From Novosphingobium sp. 17-62-19 (GTDB taxonomy: Bacteria; Pseudomonadota; Alphaproteobacteria; Sphingomonadales; Sphingomonadaceae): a stretch of 60,138 nucleotides of DNA. Made by a program: the position numbers and the translations under genes. This document shows positions 57,356 to 60,138 of this stretch, one piece after another. The stretch spans positions 1-60,138 of the forward strand of contig NZ_NCII01000004.1 in the NCBI RefSeq assembly GCF_002256775.1, written 5' to 3'. Numbering within the stretch: the first letter of the stretch is position 1; every line of letters begins with the position of its first letter. Under the pieces are notes generated by a model. It had not been told where the DNA came from. It saw only the letters and a list, made by a program, of their open reading frames with translations, and ran no database searches.

Positions 57356-59517
57356 CAGTAGTAGCGCAGACGTTTGGCCCATGGGCTGTTCGGGTAGCGC
57401 TGCTTGAGTTCGGTGAACCATGCCTTGCGTGTGGCGGTAGGCGCTTGGGCAGCATCCATTTCGGCCATGGTCCATGCCGGGCCGCTGCACCCGTTGTAGC
57501 CCGAAGGCGCATAGCACATCACGGCGCGATAGAGCGCGTAGGCACGCAGATCGGGCGCCGCGGTCTTGTCGGCTATGACCGCGTCATAGATTGCGCCGCG
57601 CGCCACTGCCTTGCCGCCGAAGCCATCCGGCCCGTTGCCGAGCGCCATCTCGTTCCCGTCCGGGTTGAACAGCGCAAAGCCATCGAACCCGTTGAGCCGG
57701 TAGAAATCGCCAAGACACAACTGCGCGCGGTGATCCTTGGGTGCGCGGGCGAGCGTTGCGGCGGTTTCGGCAAGGGCAGGGCAGGCGAAGCCATCGGACC
57801 AGCGGCCCTTGCGGAACAGACCCACCGGCACCGCATCCTGCCGTGCAAAGTCCCACAGCCCGCCGTCGACATTGGCTTCGGCAGGCACCAGCGCCAGATC
57901 GCGCGTGAAATCGGCATAGGCCCCGCGCGCCAGGTCTTTGTATAGCAGCGAAAACCGCGCCACGTCGCGTTCGTGCGCAGGGCGTGAGGTGTTGGCGATG
58001 TTGGCGCGCAGGATGGCGGGCGTGGCAACGGTTTGCAGCAGGATCTCGCGGATCGTCGGGTCGGTGATCGGCGATCCGGGCGCGAAGATCTGATCGACGC
58101 GCCGGTCCCGTTGCCAGCGCACGGCAAGGCCGAGTTCCGCCAGTGGGCGCTGGTAAACCGGGCTGGCCCCGCCCAGCAGTTCACGCCAGAACCCCGCCTC
58201 GTTCGGATCGCGCAGTTTGCCCAGCGCCATTCCGCGCAAGGTCTGGCGGCTGAACGCAAGCGGCTTGTAGCGCGGCTGCCGCGCCGCATCGGGCACGAGA
58301 GCCAGCACCGCCTTGGCATCGCCACCGGCGTAGGTTGCGCGGCTCGCCTCGATCAGCCCGTAAAGCTCTGGATGCGCGGAAAACTGGGCCTTCTGCGCGG
58401 CAAGATCGCTGGTTGAAAGGCCGATGGAATCATCGCCGGAGGGGCGCATCTGCTTGAAATCGGCGACTGCCAGCAGCAGCGGCGCTTTGCCCTGAGCGGC
58501 GATCTGTGCGGCGTCTGCGTGTTCAAGCAGTTTGCTGTCGATCTCCTCGGCCAGATTGGCAGCAGCCTCGCTTGAGCCGGGTGTGCTTGCCAGCAGTGTT
58601 TCATAGTGCTGCACCAGCGTTGGCATATCGCCGCGGAGCCATGCCACACGGCGTTTCAGACCCTGCGCAGAGGCAGCATAGCGGCCTTTGGGATAGGCTT
58701 TCAGGTAGTCGTCAATTGCACCGCTCGCCGCTTCCAGTGAGGGCTTGTCGACTTTTTCGGTGCCGACGAAATCGCCCCATTCGTCCACTGACGTGGCAAT
58801 CGCCATGCGCAACCCGATGCGAATTGGCATGTAGCGGGCGGTTTCTGCCACCCACGCCGATTTGGCGCGGGTGAGGGCGGAAAAGCCTTGAGAAGCGACC
58901 GACCAGTCATTCTTGTGAAAGGCATCGGCAGCCTTCAGATAGGCAAGGTATTCATGCCCCGGTTTGCTAGTGATCGCCGGTTCGTTCCACGCTCCTTCGT
59001 TGCATCCTGTCTGCGCGCGCAGGGCGGTGAGGGCCGTGCGTTCGGCATCGGAAAGTCCGGCGTCGGCGGCGATAGCACCAAGGAACGCCGGGCTGCCGCT
59101 CACTGCCGGTTCGCACGATGGCGCTTCTTCACCGCTGTAACCTGCCGTTTCCGCATGTGGCCACAACGTCTGGCGCATTCCTGCCCATGACATGAAAGTG
59201 CGCCCATATTGCGGATCGTAGGGGTCCGGCCCCACGGCGGTTGCGGCGTCGGGCACAGGATGCAGGCTTTGCATCAATAGCAGCAGGTTGATCCGCGTAT
59301 CGTTGCCGGGGCTGATCATCGCGCGCCCGGCGCATTCATAGTCCGCAGCGCCCAATTCCCACGCCGGGGTGCACGACGGGTCAGCGCACGCCCAAAGCGT
59401 GCCGCCAATGCCGACCGTGGAAAGCGCGACCGCCCCCGCAGCAGTGCGCAGCGGGTGCTTGCGCAGCCACGCCGAAAGATTGCGCCGAAGATGAGTCCGT
59501 CTATCGCTTTTCGCCAT
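57352..59517 (-). CDS. Uncharacterised membrane-anchored helical-repeat protein
   Basis: A 721-residue protein that I do not recognise. A basic N-terminus (MAKSDRRTHLRRNLSAWLRK) is followed by one hydrophobic helix (AAGAVALSTVGIGGTLWACA) and a large, mainly helical periplasmic part with TPR/SEL1-like units, for example YLAYLKAADAFHKNDWSVAS and DDYLKAYPKGRYAASAQGLK. Cysteines cluster at the start (ACADPSCTPAW, YECAGRAM) and end (YNGCSGPAW). The ATG at 59517 is preferred to one 14 codons upstream because it gives a normal basic N-terminus. It is coupled to the lipoprotein gene, and the pair lies next to the giant-export block, so both may serve it at the outer membrane. Confidence 0.65.
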   Translation of the reverse strand: MAKSDRRTHLRRNLSAWLRKHPLRTAAGAVALSTVGIGGTLWACADPSCTPAWELGAADYECAGRAMISPGNDTRINLLLLMQSLHPVPDAATAVGPDPYDPQYGRTFMSWAGMRQTLWPHAETAGYSGEEAPSCEPAVSGSPAFLGAIAADAGLSDAERTALTALRAQTGCNEGAWNEPAITSKPGHEYLAYLKAADAFHKNDWSVASQGFSALTRAKSAWVAETARYMPIRIGLRMAIATSVDEWGDFVGTEKVDKPSLEAASGAIDDYLKAYPKGRYAASAQGLKRRVAWLRGDMPTLVQHYETLLASTPGSSEAAANLAEEIDSKLLEHADAAQIAAQGKAPLLLAVADFKQMRPSGDDSIGLSTSDLAAQKAQFSAHPELYGLIEASRATYAGGDAKAVLALVPDAARQPRYKPLAFSRQTLRGMALGKLRDPNEAGFWRELLGGASPVYQRPLAELGLAVRWQRDRRVDQIFAPGSPITDPTIREILLQTVATPAILRANIANTSRPAHERDVARFSLLYKDLARGAYADFTRDLALVPAEANVDGGLWDFARQDAVPVGLFRKGRWSDGFACPALAETAATLARAPKDHRAQLCLGDFYRLNGFDGFALFNPDGNEMALGNGPDGFGGKAVARGAIYDAVIADKTAAPDLRAYALYRAVMCYAPSGYNGCSGPAWTMAEMDAAQAPTATRKAWFTELKQRYPNSPWAKRLRYYW

Positions 59518-59570
59518 GGCGCAAGACATGCGCAAGGCGCAGGCTTCCGGCAATGACAAATGTCACCAGA

Positions 59571-60044
59571 TCAGTCGTTGATCCACAAGTTGTGGCTGTC
59601 GATCAGCAGGCAGTTGATCGCACGGTTGGCTTCGGCGCGGGCGAGGGCTTCGGTGCGGAATGCTGCATGAGTCAGTCGCTCTGCCTGCAACACATCGGCA
59701 AGGTCGATTGCGCCCAACTGGTGTCCGCGCCGGGTCTTGGAAAGCGCCGCCATCTGCGCGTTCAGCGCCTCGCGCGATTGCTGCCAGGCCTGCATGGCCG
59801 AATTTGCGCGCGTCACATCGCGGGATGCCATTTCCTGCACATCAAGCCGAACCGCCGCAGATTCCGCTGCTGCTGCCAAGCCTTCAGCTTCCGCCTGATC
59901 AGCCACCGCGCGGCGATTGGCACCGCCGATGGGCATGGACAGCACCAGCCCCGCGCCACGTTCACGTCCGCCCTGTTCGCTGAACAGGCGCACGCCAAAG
60001 CTGGGGTCGGCGATCCGGTCCTTGCGTGCGCGTTCGGCAAGGGG
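59571..60044 (-). pseudogene. TolC-family outer membrane protein, N-terminus lost
   Basis: The C-terminal ~157 residues of a TolC-like channel: ERARKDRIADPSFGVRLFSE, the hallmark LVLSMPIGGANRRAVADQAE, a coiled coil with QAWQQSREALNAQMAALSKT and RGHQLGAIDLADVLQAERL. In frame just upstream are two stops (60045-60050), at the point where unrelated sequence starts. About two thirds of the usual length is missing, so the gene has been cut by the element at the right edge. It headed the minus-strand group with the two genes that follow it, whose promoter may have been lost with it. Confidence 0.75.
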
Positions 60045-60138
60045 TCACTACACGAAAGTGAGTTTTACGTACGCTAGGCGCGAACGGATGGCGAACGGCA
60101 AAAAGTGGTGATTCCTGCCCCCGGATTATATCACGCAG
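60045..60138 (+). mobile_element. Probable end of an insertion sequence interrupting tolC
   Basis: From about 60042 the sequence no longer fits the tolC frame and begins GGGGTCACTACACGAAAGTG, which has the look of a terminal inverted repeat, perhaps of the IS256 kind. It runs off the window, so no transposase, second end or target duplication can be seen. A short frame ending at 60111 is not convincing as a gene. Confidence 0.4.

Noticed and set aside
1-60138. tRNA and rRNA genes
   Set aside because: No cloverleaf with a conserved T-loop or rRNA-like stretch was noticed in the intergenic regions, which are few and short.

Overview
The window looks like a GC-rich alphaproteobacterial chromosome, most likely a sphingomonad (Sphingomonadales). 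The signs are the type II-C Cas9 locus, the egtB/egtD pair, the codon bias and the many long antisense open frames typical of high-GC DNA. Both ends look like edges of mobile DNA: at the left cas1 is cut off, and at the right a tolC-like gene is cut off.

Layout. (1) 1-4432: a type II-C CRISPR-Cas locus on the minus strand, with an intact 1060-residue Cas9 and a truncated Cas1. Upstream of cas9, on the plus strand, lie a tracrRNA with a strong terminator and a single CRISPR-repeat-like sequence. The 11 bases just before that repeat are complementary to the stretch between the -35 and -10 boxes of the predicted cas9 promoter, which is the layout of a natural single-guide RNA that represses cas9. 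(2) 4433-7928: a translationally coupled minus-strand operon egtD-egtB-MFS for ergothioneine synthesis with a coupled transporter. (3) 8069-9319: an imperfect inverted-repeat element, then a bile-acid/sodium-symporter-like transporter. (4) 9563-56613: a plus-strand block encoding a periplasmic adaptor, a TolC-like outer-membrane protein, an ECF sigma factor, a 62-residue protein, a giant LEPR-XLL surface protein of 12,449 residues (13189-50538), a GAF-GAF-HlyD adaptor, a PqqD-M50-HlyD membrane protein and a compact SecA paralogue. (5) 56630-60044: a convergent minus-strand set with a truncated TolC-like gene, an unknown helical-repeat membrane protein and a DUF3142-type lipoprotein. (6) 60045-60138: probable mobile-element sequence.

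How it may work together. The giant protein has no recognisable Sec signal peptide, no RTX repeats that I can see, and no cysteine on reading through it. It is followed without gaps by three genes for membrane/energising functions, and preceded by an adaptor and a TolC. No ABC transporter is present. I infer a dedicated export machine in which a SecA-type motor and a PqqD-M50-HlyD membrane protein take the place of the type I ABC transporter, with the N-terminal LEPRLLLSAD segment as possible recognition signal. The ECF sigma factor just upstream is the likely regulator. This export model is inference; the gene families and their adjacency are seen directly.
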